A DNA stretch of 64,000 nt from Alphaproteobacteria bacterium. GTDB lineage: Bacteria; Pseudomonadota; Alphaproteobacteria; UBA8366. A program made the position numbers and the translations under genes. Below are positions 8,214-16,733 of the stretch, in pieces (positions within the stretch are counted from its first letter, which is position 1; each line of letters opens with the position of its first letter). A model generated the notes under the pieces. That model had not been told where the DNA came from. It was given only the letters and a program-made list of their open reading frames with translations, and did no database searches. The stretch covers positions 248,001-312,000 of the forward strand of contig JAJFJD010000001.1 of assembly GCA_021774335.1 (NCBI GenBank). The letters run 5' to 3'.

Positions 8214-8819
8214 TTAGAAACCGCCAGGTTCGGTGGACGGCGCAGGGCGCGGCGACAGCATTTGGGCCAGCGGTTCCACGCGTCGCAAATTGCGATCCAA
8301 CGCCGCCATCGTGCGGGCATTGTCCGGGCTGTCGTCGGCGACCCAGACCGCGAGAGTCGCCAGCCAAACCCCGGCCAAGCCTTTGCACCGCAGCGGACCG
8401 GCGGGCAGCCCGGTAGCAACGCCCGCTTCCTCCAAAATGCCCCCGACATGACGCAACAAGGCCGGGACAGCCGGAAGCACAGAGAATGGAGCACGCTGCA
8501 GGTCACGCAGAATGGCCGCCACGGCAAGACGGTGATCGGCCAGGATGTCGAGACGCTCCATCAGCAGCTCAAACAACCGGTCCCGAATCGTATCTTCATC
8601 TTCGAATGCCGCTGGCATTTCCCGCGCCCTCGTCTCGACCCATCCGGCCATGCCTGTCAGCAAAGACGCTTTGCAGGGAAAAATCCGGCGCATCTCGTCT
8701 AGTGGGATCTCGGCTTTTTCGGCCACGTCAGGCAGGGGCAACGCCGCCCATCCCCGTTCGGGAATGAGGTCCAACGCCGCTGTCACGATACGGGAGGTGG
8801 TCTCCGTCGGCTCCGTCAT
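8214..8819 (-). CDS. TetR-fold protein (TetR regulator or COQ9-like)
   Basis: A 201-residue protein with an N-terminal helix-turn-helix like that of TetR regulators (RIVTAALDLIPERGWAALPLPDVAEKAEI, about residues 9-37) and a helical C-terminal domain. The motif WVADDSPDNARTMAALDRNL resembles the end of COQ9 proteins, which have lost DNA binding and bind lipids for ubiquinone synthesis. The N-terminal helix-turn-helix looks intact, so a DNA-binding role is equally possible. I start at ATG 8819; an in-frame TTG at 8849 is the alternative. It is immediately upstream of csaA. Confidence 0.7.
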   Translation of the reverse strand: MTEPTETTSRIVTAALDLIPERGWAALPLPDVAEKAEIPLDEMRRIFPCKASLLTGMAGWVETRAREMPAAFEDEDTIRDRLFELLMERLDILADHRLAVAAILRDLQRAPFSVLPAVPALLRHVGGILEEAGVATGLPAGPLRCKGLAGVWLATLAVWVADDSPDNARTMAALDRNLRRVEPLAQMLSPRPAPSTEPGGF

Positions 8820-8882
8820 GCCGGGATTGTAGCCGTCACCGTCAATCAACGGGAGCCCTTATTCCGCGGTCCCTCGGGACGG

Positions 8883-9704
8883 CTAGCTCGCCAACTCACG
8901 GCTGCGCTCGGTCGCCGCATCGATCGCCTTGGCCATCAAGGCCTTCAAGCCGGGATCGGCCATCAGGACCTGAAGTGCGGCAAAGGTCGTGCCGCCGGGG
9001 CTGGTGACATTCTCCCGCAAGGTGGACGGCGTTTCCGGTCCTTGCAGCGCGAGTTGTCCCGCCCCCGCCACCGTAACGAGCGCCAAACGGTCGGCCATGT
9101 CTTGCGGCAACCCCGCCGCCGCACCAGCGGCCGCCATCGCCTCGATCATAAGAAATACATAGGCCGGTCCGCTGCCGGACAGCGCGGTCACCGGATCCAT
9201 CAGCGCTTCGTCCGTCACGCTTATGCATTCGCCGATGGCCGACAAAAGCGCTTCCGCGAGCGCGGCCTGATCCTTGGTCGCCCGCGCATTCGGACAAGCG
9301 ACCGTAATGCCCTGCCCGATCGCCGCCGGTGTGTTCGGCATGGCGCGCACGATCGCAGCACTCGCACCGAGGTGATTTTCGAACACCCCGATGGTGGTGC
9401 CCGCCGCAATGGACACGAACAAGGTTCCCGGCGCGGCAAACCGCTTGTAGCGCGGGGCCACCTCGTCCATCTGCTGCGGCTTCACGGCGAAGACGACGAC
9501 TTCGGGATCAAGATCATCCGGCAGCGCTTCGTCCGAGGACACGGCCTGCGCCCCGGCCGGATCGATCGTGTCCGGCAATCCATACGGCTCGACGACATAA
9601 ACGCCCGCCGCCGCCATGCCGCTCGACTGCCAGCCCGAAAGCATGGCAGAGCCCATCTTGCCGCATCCCACGAGCAGGAGCGGCCGTTCCAACTTTGCAG
9701 TCAT
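8883..9704 (-). CDS. proC: Pyrroline-5-carboxylate reductase
   Basis: Catalyses the NAD(P)H-dependent last step of proline synthesis. The 273-residue protein has the Rossmann motif LLVGCGKMGSAML at the N-terminus, VFAVKPQQMDEV, the MPNTPAAIGQG loop near 140, and the dimerisation/active-site signature GSGPAYVFLMIEAMAAAG near 185, followed by TSPGGTT. A GGGAGA ribosome site precedes the ATG. The ybjN stop is 15 bases upstream, so it lies in a ubiK-ybjN-proC leftward transcription unit, an arrangement I recall from related Rhodospirillales. Confidence 0.96.
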   Translation of the reverse strand: MTAKLERPLLLVGCGKMGSAMLSGWQSSGMAAAGVYVVEPYGLPDTIDPAGAQAVSSDEALPDDLDPEVVVFAVKPQQMDEVAPRYKRFAAPGTLFVSIAAGTTIGVFENHLGASAAIVRAMPNTPAAIGQGITVACPNARATKDQAALAEALLSAIGECISVTDEALMDPVTALSGSGPAYVFLMIEAMAAAGAAAGLPQDMADRLALVTVAGAGQLALQGPETPSTLRENVTSPGGTTFAALQVLMADPGLKALMAKAIDAATERSRELAS

Positions 9705-9719
9705 GAATTTGTCTCCCGG

Positions 9720-10223
9720 TCAGGCTTCTCCGACCGTATCCATCATAGCAGATGCGATCGCGTCACCGGGCGTATGACCTGCCCACACGACAAATTGAAG
9801 CGCCGGATAAAAGCGCTCGCATTCGGCCAGCGCGATATCGACCATGTCTTCGAGAAGTTCGGGCGCCAAGGTCTGCCAGCCACGCGTCAATATGGTGTGG
9901 CGGAACATCGGAAGCCGGTCGTCGGAACTGACATCGAAATGGCCAAGCCATAGCTTTTCATTGGCCAGGCAGATCAACTCCGTGATCGCCGGCCGTTTGT
10001 CTTCGGGAACCCGTGTGTCGAAAACGCAGGTGAAGTAGAGCGCGCTTAGGTCCTCGCGCCAGATGAAGAACATGCGGTAGTCGCACCACCGTCCGGTCGT
10101 TTCGACGACCATTTCATGCTCGCTGGACCGGTCGAAGGCCCACTCATTGGCAACGACCAGTTCTTCCAGCAGGTCGATCGGATTCATAGACTCATCGCCA
10201 AGATCAGCCGAAAGAATCCTCAT
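9720..10223 (-). CDS. YbjN domain protein
   Basis: A 167-residue cytosolic protein matching the YbjN family (tetratricopeptide-like chaperone-related fold). Recognisable are NPIDLLEELVVANEWAFDR near the N-terminus, TTGRWCDYRMFF, LICLANEKLWLGHFD and the C-terminal LAECERFYPALQFVVWAG. ATG 10223 is chosen because GGGAGGT (complement of 10231-10237) lies seven bases upstream; an in-frame start at 10301 has no such site. Function is not established; E. coli YbjN affects motility and stress phenotypes. Genomic position between ubiK and proC is typical. Confidence 0.85.
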   Translation of the reverse strand: MRILSADLGDESMNPIDLLEELVVANEWAFDRSSEHEMVVETTGRWCDYRMFFIWREDLSALYFTCVFDTRVPEDKRPAITELICLANEKLWLGHFDVSSDDRLPMFRHTILTRGWQTLAPELLEDMVDIALAECERFYPALQFVVWAGHTPGDAIASAMMDTVGEA

Positions 10224-10482
10224 ACGCGCGACCTCCCAAAAATTTTCCGCAATTACGGAGAATTCGGCGACCAGCTCCCTCAGGCCCACGCTCCTGAGCA
10301 ACCCCCGAACTCGGTGTGATTTGGAACATATAGTGGTTATGCCCCTCCCTCAACCACAACACCTAGATTGCCAGAAGAAACTCCGCGTGGGCAAGCGAAG
10401 ATTACGCGACAAACGGAAAAATTTCCCGATTGTCGATTCCGATGCAATTCAGAGGATGAAACGAGTGCCGTAAGGCGGATTC

Positions 10483-10797
10483 TCAGGCGGTCTTGCCGCT
10501 CGTCTTGGAGGCCGGAGCCGGCTTTGCACGACGCGGTTTCGCCGCCTTCTTCTCGGTCAGCGCGGCTTCCAGCGCCGCCACACGTTTTTCGAGTTTCTCC
10601 TGCTCCAGGCGGGCCTTTTCCGCCATCGCCTGAACGGCCTCGAATTCTTCGCGCGGCACGAGATCCATGTCGGAGAGCAGCCGCTCCAATCGCTGGCGCA
10701 CCAGCTCTTCCACTTCGGTTCGAACCCCGGACAGAGCGCCCATCGCACCGCCCGCGACGCGGGCCAGATCGTCCAGAAGACGGTTGTCGGTTTGCAT
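10483..10797 (-). CDS. ubiK: Ubiquinone biosynthesis accessory factor UbiK (BMFP family)
   Basis: A 104-residue coiled-coil protein. MQTDNRLLDDLARVAGGAMG opens the BMFP domain, EEFEAVQAMAEKARLEQEKLEKRVAALEAAL forms the coiled coil at about 50-82, and the tail is Lys/Pro/Ala-rich. UbiK trimers assist the late, oxygen-dependent ubiquinone enzymes with UbiJ in E. coli. ATG 10797 is preceded by AGGAGGAAGAG, an almost perfect Shine-Dalgarno; longer in-frame readings lack one. Confidence 0.88.
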   Translation of the reverse strand: MQTDNRLLDDLARVAGGAMGALSGVRTEVEELVRQRLERLLSDMDLVPREEFEAVQAMAEKARLEQEKLEKRVAALEAALTEKKAAKPRRAKPAPASKTSGKTA

Positions 10798-10857
10798 GGC
10801 TCTTCCTCCTGCCGGGGATGGCGCACCACCGAACCGGCGGAACGCGCGTACCATCCA

Positions 10858-10886
10858 GATATAGAAGTCCGGACCGGCCGATACAA
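10858..10886 (-). promoter_or_regulatory. Candidate sigma70 promoter for ubiK
   Basis: On the minus strand TTGTAT (10886-10881) and TATATC (10863-10858) are separated by exactly 17 bp and face ubiK. Start would be near 10851, giving a leader of about 54 bases. Confidence 0.45.
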
Positions 10887-10899
10887 GATCGGGCTTGAC

Positions 10900-10928
10900 T
10901 TGCCCCCTGCCGGACGCCTGCCTATAAG
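10900..10928 (+). promoter_or_regulatory. Candidate sigma70 promoter for rfaD
   Basis: TTGCCC (10900-10905) and TATAAG (10923-10928) with a 17-bp spacer lie 44 bases upstream of the rfaD ATG. It is back to back with the ubiK promoter, so the region is a divergent control region. Confidence 0.5.
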
Positions 10929-10971
10929 GGACCCGTGTCCGCAACCAGGATTGCCCCAGGACTGAATTTGC

Positions 10972-11955
10972 ATGTTTCTCGTCACCGGCGGCGCCGGATT
11001 CATAGGCTCGAACCTGGTCGCGGCATTATCGGACCGCGGCGGCGAACCCATCGCGGTCTGCGATATCGTCGATAGCGCCGAGAAATCCGCGAACATCGCC
11101 AAACACCACGTTTCGGAGGTCATCGAGCCCGACGATCTTCTCCCGTGGCTGGCGGCGAATGGGGACAACGTGGAAACGATTTTCCATATGGGGGCATCGT
11201 CGGCGACCACCGAAACCAATATGGACTTTCTTCTCGACAACAATCTCGGCGTTTCGCTTAACCTGTGGCGCTGGTGCAGCGCCCGCAACCGACGCCTGAT
11301 CTATGCCTCTTCGGCGGCGACATACGGCGACGGCCAAGCCGGGTTTGTCGATGACAACGACCCTGCGGCGCTTGGGCGGCTCCATCCGTTGAACGCCTAC
11401 GGCCTATCGAAACAGCTCTTCGACATCAACGCCGTCTATCTGGCGGCCGCCGGGCATCATCCCCGGCAATGGGCGGGCCTGAAATTCTTCAACGTGTACG
11501 GCCCCAACGAGCAGCATAAGGGCGGCCAACGCAGCGTCGCGGTGCAACTGTTCGAGCAGATTTCCGCGGAAGGCAAAGTGAAGCTGTTCCGGTCGCATCA
11601 TCCGGACTACACGGACGGCGGCCAATGCCGGGACTTCATCTGGGTCGGCGACTGTGTCGACGTGATGCTCTGGCTGCTCGACAATCCCGACGTGAACGGC
11701 GTCTACAATTGCGGCACCGGCGCGGCGCGCAGTTTCCTGGACTTGGCCCACGCCTGTTTCGATGCGATGGGCCGCGATCCGGAGATCGACTACATCGATA
11801 CGCCGGAGAATATCCGTGCGAACTACCAGTATTTCACCGAAGCCGACATGACGCGGCTTCGCGATAGCGGTTACGACCACTCTTTCACCACGCTGGAAGA
11901 CGGCGTCGCACGCTATATCAAGGACTACCTGGCAACCAACGATCCACATCGGTGA
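10972..11955 (+). CDS. rfaD: ADP-L-glycero-D-manno-heptose 6-epimerase
   Basis: Short-chain-dehydrogenase-type epimerase making ADP-L-glycero-D-manno-heptose for the lipopolysaccharide inner core. The 327-residue protein starts with the NADP-binding GGAGFIGSN, has the active-site pair in NAYGLSK near Tyr143/Lys147, FFNVYGPNEQHKGG, and YNCGTGAARSF near 245. The length fits RfaD/HldD. It implies a heptose-containing LPS core. It has its own promoter and is followed four bases later by lgt. Confidence 0.95.
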   Translation: MFLVTGGAGFIGSNLVAALSDRGGEPIAVCDIVDSAEKSANIAKHHVSEVIEPDDLLPWLAANGDNVETIFHMGASSATTETNMDFLLDNNLGVSLNLWRWCSARNRRLIYASSAATYGDGQAGFVDDNDPAALGRLHPLNAYGLSKQLFDINAVYLAAAGHHPRQWAGLKFFNVYGPNEQHKGGQRSVAVQLFEQISAEGKVKLFRSHHPDYTDGGQCRDFIWVGDCVDVMLWLLDNPDVNGVYNCGTGAARSFLDLAHACFDAMGRDPEIDYIDTPENIRANYQYFTEADMTRLRDSGYDHSFTTLEDGVARYIKDYLATNDPHR

Positions 11956-11959
11956 CCTA

Positions 11960-12775
11960 ATGGGCCCTTATGTCTTTCCTGATATCGACCCGATCGCCGT
12001 GCAGATCGGACCGTTGGCTATCCGCTGGTACGCGCTGGCCTATATTACCGGCCTAATTGGCGGCTGGCAGTACTGTTTGCGGCTGGCGACCCGCCCGCCG
12101 AATACGGTAACGCCGAAACATATCGACGACTTCATGGTTTGGGCCACGATCGGCGTCGTGCTTGGCGGCCGCTTGGGCTTCGTGATTTTCTATCAACCGG
12201 GATATTACCTCGCCAACCCGCTCGACATCCTTCAGGTCTGGCGCGGTGGCATGTCGTTCCACGGCGGACTGCTCGGCGTGATCATCGCCATGATCATTTA
12301 CGGACGGCGGCACGGCACCGGATTCTTCCCGCTGTCCGACATCATCGCCGCGGCAACCCCGATCGGCCTGTTCTTCGGTCGGATCGCCAACTTCATCAAC
12401 GCCGAATTGTGGGGCCGCGCCACCGACGTGCCCTGGGCGGTGATCTTTCCGAACGCAGGCCCGGCGCCGCGCCACCCCAGCCAATTGTATGAAGCGGCGC
12501 TCGAAGGCCTCGTGCTGTTCGCCATCATCGCGGTTCTCGTGTTCCGCCGCGACGCGCTGCTCCGCACCGGGATGGTATCGGGCGTGTTTCTCACCGGCTA
12601 CGGCCTCTCCCGTATCCTTGTCGAGACGGTTCGGCAGCCCGACACCTATATCGGCTTCCTGCCCTTCGGAACGACCTACGGGCAGTGGCTGTCGGTACCG
12701 ATGGTCCTGTACGGCCTGTACCTGATCTGGAATTCCCTGCGGCAACCTCCTACGGCGGTAAAGAGCGAAACGTGA
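11960..12775 (+). CDS. lgt: Prolipoprotein diacylglyceryl transferase
   Basis: Inner-membrane enzyme that transfers a diacylglyceryl group to the lipobox cysteine of prolipoproteins. The 271-residue protein has seven or so membrane segments, WRGGMSFHGG near 94-103 with the conserved HGG, and the Lgt signature GRIANFINAELWGR near 138-151. The C-terminal YGLSRILVETVRQPD is also typical. A lipobox substrate candidate is encoded at 25615-26136. The stop overlaps the following GTG (GTGA), so lgt and the methyltransferase are translationally coupled. Confidence 0.96.
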   Translation: MGPYVFPDIDPIAVQIGPLAIRWYALAYITGLIGGWQYCLRLATRPPNTVTPKHIDDFMVWATIGVVLGGRLGFVIFYQPGYYLANPLDILQVWRGGMSFHGGLLGVIIAMIIYGRRHGTGFFPLSDIIAAATPIGLFFGRIANFINAELWGRATDVPWAVIFPNAGPAPRHPSQLYEAALEGLVLFAIIAVLVFRRDALLRTGMVSGVFLTGYGLSRILVETVRQPDTYIGFLPFGTTYGQWLSVPMVLYGLYLIWNSLRQPPTAVKSET

Positions 12776-13881
12776 CACCGTTATCCCGCAGCATCGCGCG
12801 CCGAATCAGCCTGCAGGGACCGATCAGCATCGCCGACTTCATGGCGGAAGCATTGGGCCATCCACAGCATGGCTACTACATGGGCAAGGACCCGTTCGGC
12901 AGGACCGGCGATTTCATCACCGCGCCGGAGATCAGCCAGATGTTCGGCGAACTCATCGGGTTATGGTGCGCCGAGGTATGGCGGCTCATGGGGAGCCCCG
13001 CCCCATTCAACCTGATCGAACTCGGCCCGGGGCGCGGGACGTTGATGCAGGACGCTCTGCGCGCAGCCAAGGTGCTGCCGGATTTCACCGCGGCCGCATC
13101 GGTTCATCTGGTCGAGACAAGCCCGGTCCTGCGGGACATGCAGGCCGTTACGCTCGGCGACCACCAGCCGGCCTGGCATGACGATCTCACCCGCGTTCCG
13201 GACGGCCCTTTGATCGTCATCGCCAACGAATTCTTCGACGCGTTGCCGGTGCATCAATTCATCCGGACCGGCGATGGATGGCGGGAAAACGTTGTGACCA
13301 TGGATGCCGGTGATGCCGATCAACTCGTCCTCACGGCGGCGCCCGCGGCAACTGCCGCGACCGCGTTGCTAGCCGGCCGGGAAACCGGCGCGGAGGGCCA
13401 CATCGCCGAGGTCTGCCCCGCTGCAATCTCGATTTCGACGGCGCTGGCCGAGCGTATCGCCCAATACGGTGGCGCCGCCCTCGTCATCGATTACGGCTAT
13501 GCGGAACCGACGGGCGCGGCGACGCTGCAGGCGGTGCGGCGGCATGAACGACACGACTTCCTATCGGATCCCGGGACCGCCGACCTGACCGCGCATGTTA
13601 GTTTCCGGGATTTGCGGGACGCCGCGCACCCACACGCCACCGTCTACGGCCCCGTCACCCAGCGCGATTTCCTGCGTGGCCTCGGGATCGAGCTTCGCGC
13701 GGAACAATTGGTGAAACGGGCCACGGCGGACCAACGGACGACGATCGAAGGCGCTTGTCGACGCTTGATCGATCCTGTGGAAATGGGCACCTTGTTCAAG
13801 GCCTTGGCATTTTGCCATCGCGACATGCCAGCGCCGCCGGCCTTCGAAACTGCGGCCATATCTGTGGCCACAACGGATTAG
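12772..13881 (+). CDS. MidA/NDUFAF7-family SAM-dependent methyltransferase
   Basis: A 369-residue COG1565 protein. The family includes mitochondrial NDUFAF7, which dimethylates an arginine of complex I subunit NDUFS2; a similar role in bacteria is inference. Landmarks are ISIADFMAEALGHPQHGYYMG at the N-terminus, GDFITAPEISQMFGE, the SAM-binding LIELGPGRGTLM near 82-93, ANEFFDALPVHQF near 155, and VIDYGY near 240. I use the GTG at 12772 overlapping the lgt stop; an upstream ATG at 12685 would lie wholly inside lgt. Confidence 0.9.
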   Translation: MTPLSRSIARRISLQGPISIADFMAEALGHPQHGYYMGKDPFGRTGDFITAPEISQMFGELIGLWCAEVWRLMGSPAPFNLIELGPGRGTLMQDALRAAKVLPDFTAAASVHLVETSPVLRDMQAVTLGDHQPAWHDDLTRVPDGPLIVIANEFFDALPVHQFIRTGDGWRENVVTMDAGDADQLVLTAAPAATAATALLAGRETGAEGHIAEVCPAAISISTALAERIAQYGGAALVIDYGYAEPTGAATLQAVRRHERHDFLSDPGTADLTAHVSFRDLRDAAHPHATVYGPVTQRDFLRGLGIELRAEQLVKRATADQRTTIEGACRRLIDPVEMGTLFKALAFCHRDMPAPPAFETAAISVATTD

Positions 13882-13884
13882 ACG

Positions 13885-14670
13885 ATGACGGACACCCGAC
13901 CAGCCACGATAACCGCCGGATCGCTGTCAGCGATCAACGGCATCGCGCACGGCTTCTTCACCCGCCAGGGCGGCGTCAGCGGCTCGATCTACGCATCCCT
14001 AAACGTCGGCTTCGGTTCGGACGACGCGGCGGACGACGTCGCGGAAAACCGGCGCCGGGCGCTGACCGCTCTCGATGGGGCGACAGCACTCAACACGGTG
14101 TATCAAGTGCACGGCAAGGACGTGGAGCGAGTAACCGGATCCTGGGATCCGGCGGACTCACCACACGCTGATGCCATGGTGACGGCGACCCCGGGCATCG
14201 CCATCGGTGTCCTGTCGGCGGATTGCACCCCAGTGCTGTTCGCGGCCGAGGACGGCGCGATCGTCGGCGCGGCCCATGCGGGCTGGCGCGGCGCGGTCGG
14301 CGGCGTCTTGGGTGCTACCGTCGCCGCGATGGAGGAAATCGGCGCGGACCGGACGCGAATCCACGCGGCGGTCGGCCCAACCATCGCACAGCCGTCTTAT
14401 GAGGTCGGACCCGAGTTTCCCGCCCCTTTCCTGGCGGAAAACGAGGCCAACGCCCGCTTTTTCCGCCCATCGACCCGCGACGGACATCACATGTTCGACT
14501 TGCCGGGGTACGTCGAAGCCCAGCTACGATCGTTGGGATTGTCGCAAGTCGACGTGCTGCCCCACGATACCTGCGCCGAAGAAGACCTGTTCTTCAGCTA
14601 CCGGCGGGCGACGCATCGCGGCGAAACCGACTACGGCCGGGGCCTTTCCGCGATTTTGGTGACAGGCTAG
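13885..14670 (+). CDS. pgeF: Peptidoglycan editing factor PgeF (laccase-domain, YfiH family)
   Basis: A 261-residue protein of the multicopper-polyphenol-oxidase-like YfiH family. In E. coli PgeF prevents misincorporation of non-alanine residues in muropeptides; some homologues act on purine nucleosides. HGFFTRQGGVSGSIY near 21-35 is the family N-terminus. The metal-site residues are in VYQVHGKDV, SADCTPVLF near 111-119 and HAGWRGAVGG near 131-140. CAEEDLFFSYRRA is the conserved C-terminal motif. It starts three bases after the preceding stop, so it belongs to the rfaD-lgt-midA operon. Confidence 0.94.
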   Translation: MTDTRPATITAGSLSAINGIAHGFFTRQGGVSGSIYASLNVGFGSDDAADDVAENRRRALTALDGATALNTVYQVHGKDVERVTGSWDPADSPHADAMVTATPGIAIGVLSADCTPVLFAAEDGAIVGAAHAGWRGAVGGVLGATVAAMEEIGADRTRIHAAVGPTIAQPSYEVGPEFPAPFLAENEANARFFRPSTRDGHHMFDLPGYVEAQLRSLGLSQVDVLPHDTCAEEDLFFSYRRATHRGETDYGRGLSAILVTG

Positions 14671-14673
14671 ACC

Positions 14674-14742
14674 GTGCCTTATCTCATCCAACTGGCGATT
14701 TTGAGTTTCGTCGGCCTGTTTATTTTCATTTTTCTGCTGTAA
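14674..14742 (+). CDS. Candidate 22-residue membrane micropeptide
   Basis: A GTG-initiated frame three bases after the pgeF stop encodes 22 residues beginning MPYLIQLAIL and ending FIFIFLL, almost entirely hydrophobic and long enough for one membrane span. It lies before the operon terminator, so it is in the transcript. The stretch is T-rich, unlike its surroundings, as expected for coding of Phe/Leu/Ile. Only a weak ribosome site is visible; translation could depend on reinitiation after pgeF. It may equally be untranslated 3' sequence. Confidence 0.3.
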   Translation: MPYLIQLAILSFVGLFIFIFLL

Positions 14743-14755
14743 TCCCCGCGCTTAG

Positions 14756-14795
14756 CCGGCGGGCCGGTCCCGCCCTATCACGGGCCGCCGGTTTT
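14756..14795 (+). terminator. Rho-independent terminator of the rfaD-pgeF operon
   Basis: CCGGCGG (14756-14762) pairs with CCGCCGG (14785-14791), followed by TTTT (14792-14795). It follows the micropeptide frame and precedes the prs promoter. Confidence 0.65.
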
Positions 14796-14832
14796 CCGCC
14801 ATTGGACGGGATAATCGGGCTCGGAAAGGTCG

Positions 14833-14861
14833 TTTACAGGGCTTTGACGCCCTGATATAGA
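14833..14861 (+). promoter_or_regulatory. prs promoter with an embedded palindrome
   Basis: TTTACA (14833-14838) and TATAGA (14856-14861) are 17 bp apart. Within the spacer, and touching the -35, CAGGGC (14837-14842) and GCCCTG (14849-14854) form a perfect inverted repeat with a 6-bp gap. A protein bound there would block polymerase, so this may be an operator. The predicted start near 14868 gives a leader of about 100 bases. Confidence 0.5.
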
Positions 14862-14968
14862 ATGGCCGCCGTCGCAACCCAAATATGTTGTCTGTTCCGT
14901 CTGCAGCCACGTCAGCAATGCCAAAGCCGCGCTGGCGCTGGGCGCAACGGGTGGGGCCGAGAAGAAAA

Positions 14969-15904
14969 ATGAAAATCCTGAGCTGTAACAGCAACCGCCC
15001 GCTTGCAGAGGCGATTTCCGCCTATCTTAATATTCCGCTGACGCAGGCTTCGATCCGCCGCTTTTCGGACATGGAGGTCTTCGTCGAGATCCTCGAGAAT
15101 GTCCGCGGCGAGGATGTCTTCGTCGTCCAATCCACCAGCTATCCCGCGAACGACAACCTGATGGAATTGCTGGTCACGATCGATGCGCTGCGCCGCAGTT
15201 CCGCGCGCCGCATTACGGCGGTTCTCCCGTATTTCGGTTATGCCCGGCAGGATCGGAAAACCGCTCCGCGCACCCCCATTTCCGCAAAGCTGGTCGCCAA
15301 CTTGATCACCACGGCAGGCGCGAACCGGGTGCTGACACTTGACCTGCATGCGGGCCAAATCCAGGGCTTCTTCGATATTCCGACCGACAACCTTCTGGCG
15401 GAGCCGGAATTCGCGAAGGACATCGCGGCGAACGCCGCGGATTCGGGTCCGGTCACCATCGTGTCGCCGGATGTCGGCGGCGTGGTCCGCGCCCGCGCAA
15501 TCGCGCGCCGGATCGACGCCGACCTGGCGATCATCGACAAACGCCGCGAACAGGCCGGCGTTTCGGAAGTCATGAACATCATCGGCGACGTGAAGGATCA
15601 GCAATGCATCCTGGTCGACGACATCGTCGACTCCGCCGGCACGTTGTGCAACGCGGCGACCGCGCTGATGGAAGCGGGCGCGACTTCGGTCAGCGCCTAT
15701 GTCAGTCATGGCGTGCTGTCGGGCGGCGCCGTCGCCCGGGTGACCGCCTCCCCGATGGAGATGTTGGTTACGACGGACAGCATCCTTGCCACCGAAGCCA
15801 TGCGGGTGGCGCAGAATATCCGGCAGTTTTCGATCGCTCCCCTGTTCGGAGAAGCGATCCGGCGCATATCCGAATCGAAATCGGTATCGAGTTTGTTTCA
15901 TTAA
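14969..15904 (+). CDS. prs: Ribose-phosphate pyrophosphokinase
   Basis: Makes PRPP from ribose 5-phosphate and ATP for purine, pyrimidine, histidine and tryptophan synthesis. The 311-residue protein has the family N-terminus [17 protein letters not shown], the ATP loop [12 protein letters not shown] near 87-98, the metal/ribose site [14 protein letters not shown] near 127-140, and the PRPP loop [14 protein letters not shown] near 212-225. An in-frame ATG at 14885 adds a basic, non-conserved extension, so 14969 is preferred. Confidence 0.96.
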   Translation: MKILSCNSNRPLAEAISAYLNIPLTQASIRRFSDMEVFVEILENVRGEDVFVVQSTSYPANDNLMELLVTIDALRRSSARRITAVLPYFGYARQDRKTAPRTPISAKLVANLITTAGANRVLTLDLHAGQIQGFFDIPTDNLLAEPEFAKDIAANAADSGPVTIVSPDVGGVVRARAIARRIDADLAIIDKRREQAGVSEVMNIIGDVKDQQCILVDDIVDSAGTLCNAATALMEAGATSVSAYVSHGVLSGGAVARVTASPMEMLVTTDSILATEAMRVAQNIRQFSIAPLFGEAIRRISESKSVSSLFH

Positions 15905-15949
15905 GTCCTGAAAATCGGACTTACGCCGCACCGTGCGGCAACCGCGGTT
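15903..15949 (+). promoter_or_regulatory. Hairpins between prs and rplY
   Basis: Three inverted repeats lie in a row: AAGTCC/GGACTT (15903-15922), GCCGCAC/GTGCGGC with one centre base (15925-15939), and AACCGCGGTT (15940-15949). No T tract follows. They could be processing sites or a leader controlling the L25 gene 50 bases downstream. Ribosomal protein leaders for L25 are known in gammaproteobacteria, but I cannot claim homology. Confidence 0.35.
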
Positions 15950-15998
15950 CCAAACACCCTTGGAGGCTGAATCCGCGGCCCATAGTTAGGAGATGAAG

Positions 15999-16703
15999 AT
16001 GCAAGAATCAGTTGAATTGCACGCGGACTTGCGTGAACGGGCCGGTAAGGGGGCCGCCCGGGCAGCGCGTCGTGCCGGTAAAGTGCCGGGAGTCGTGTAT
16101 GGCGGTAAGGAAGCCCCGAAAATCATCAACTTGGATCCACGCGAGATTCAGAAGGGCATGGACAGCGGCGCCTTCTTCGCGACGATTTATACGTTGAAGG
16201 TAGGCGACGACAGCGAGCGGGTCATTCCCCGCGACCTGCAGCTTCACCCGGTCAAAGGACTGGCGCAGCATGTCGACCTGCTGCGCGTGACGTCCGCGAC
16301 CCGCGTGACCGTCGAGGTGGCCTGCACCTTCCTGAACGAGGAAGAGAGCCCCGGCCTGAAGCGTGGCGGCGTGCTCAACGTGGTGCGCTTCGCCATCGAG
16401 GTGATCTGCGGCGTCGACGACATTCCGCCAGGCTTCGACATCGATTTGACCGGCCTCGAAATCGGCGATTCGGTGCATGCCAGCACCTTGACGCTGCCGA
16501 GCGGCGTCGAATTGACGATCACCGACCGTGACTTCACCATCGCAACGATCGCAGCGCCGACCGTAGTCGCCGAAGAAGAGGCGGCAGAAGCGGCAGAAGG
16601 CGAGGAAGGCGAAGAAGGAGTCGAGGGTGCAGAAGGCGCCGAGGGTGCCGAGGGCGCCGACGGCGAGAGCGCCGAGGACGGCGAGAAGAAGGACGACGAG
16701 TAG
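15999..16703 (+). CDS. rplY: 50S ribosomal protein L25/general stress protein Ctc
   Basis: A 234-residue two-domain L25 (Ctc/TL5 type) that binds 5S rRNA. The N-terminal domain (about 4-95) includes AARAARRAGKVPGVVYGG and DLQLHPVKGLAQHVDLLRV; the second domain (about 100-185) includes VEVACTFLNEEESPGLKRGGVLN. After about residue 190 comes an acidic Glu/Gly/Ala tail with repeated EGAEGAEGA units. ATG 15999 has AGGAG six bases upstream; an in-frame ATG at 15993 is too close to that site. It is the first of rplY-pth-ychF. Confidence 0.94.
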   Translation: MQESVELHADLRERAGKGAARAARRAGKVPGVVYGGKEAPKIINLDPREIQKGMDSGAFFATIYTLKVGDDSERVIPRDLQLHPVKGLAQHVDLLRVTSATRVTVEVACTFLNEEESPGLKRGGVLNVVRFAIEVICGVDDIPPGFDIDLTGLEIGDSVHASTLTLPSGVELTITDRDFTIATIAAPTVVAEEEAAEAAEGEEGEEGVEGAEGAEGAEGADGESAEDGEKKDDE

Positions 16704-16733
16704 CGTCGTACTGCCGGGATGGACGACTAGCCC

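Noticed and set aside
10333-10357. GTGGTT/AACCAC inverted repeat between ybjN and ubiK
   Set aside because: Short arms, no T tract and no clear relation to a promoter; probably chance.
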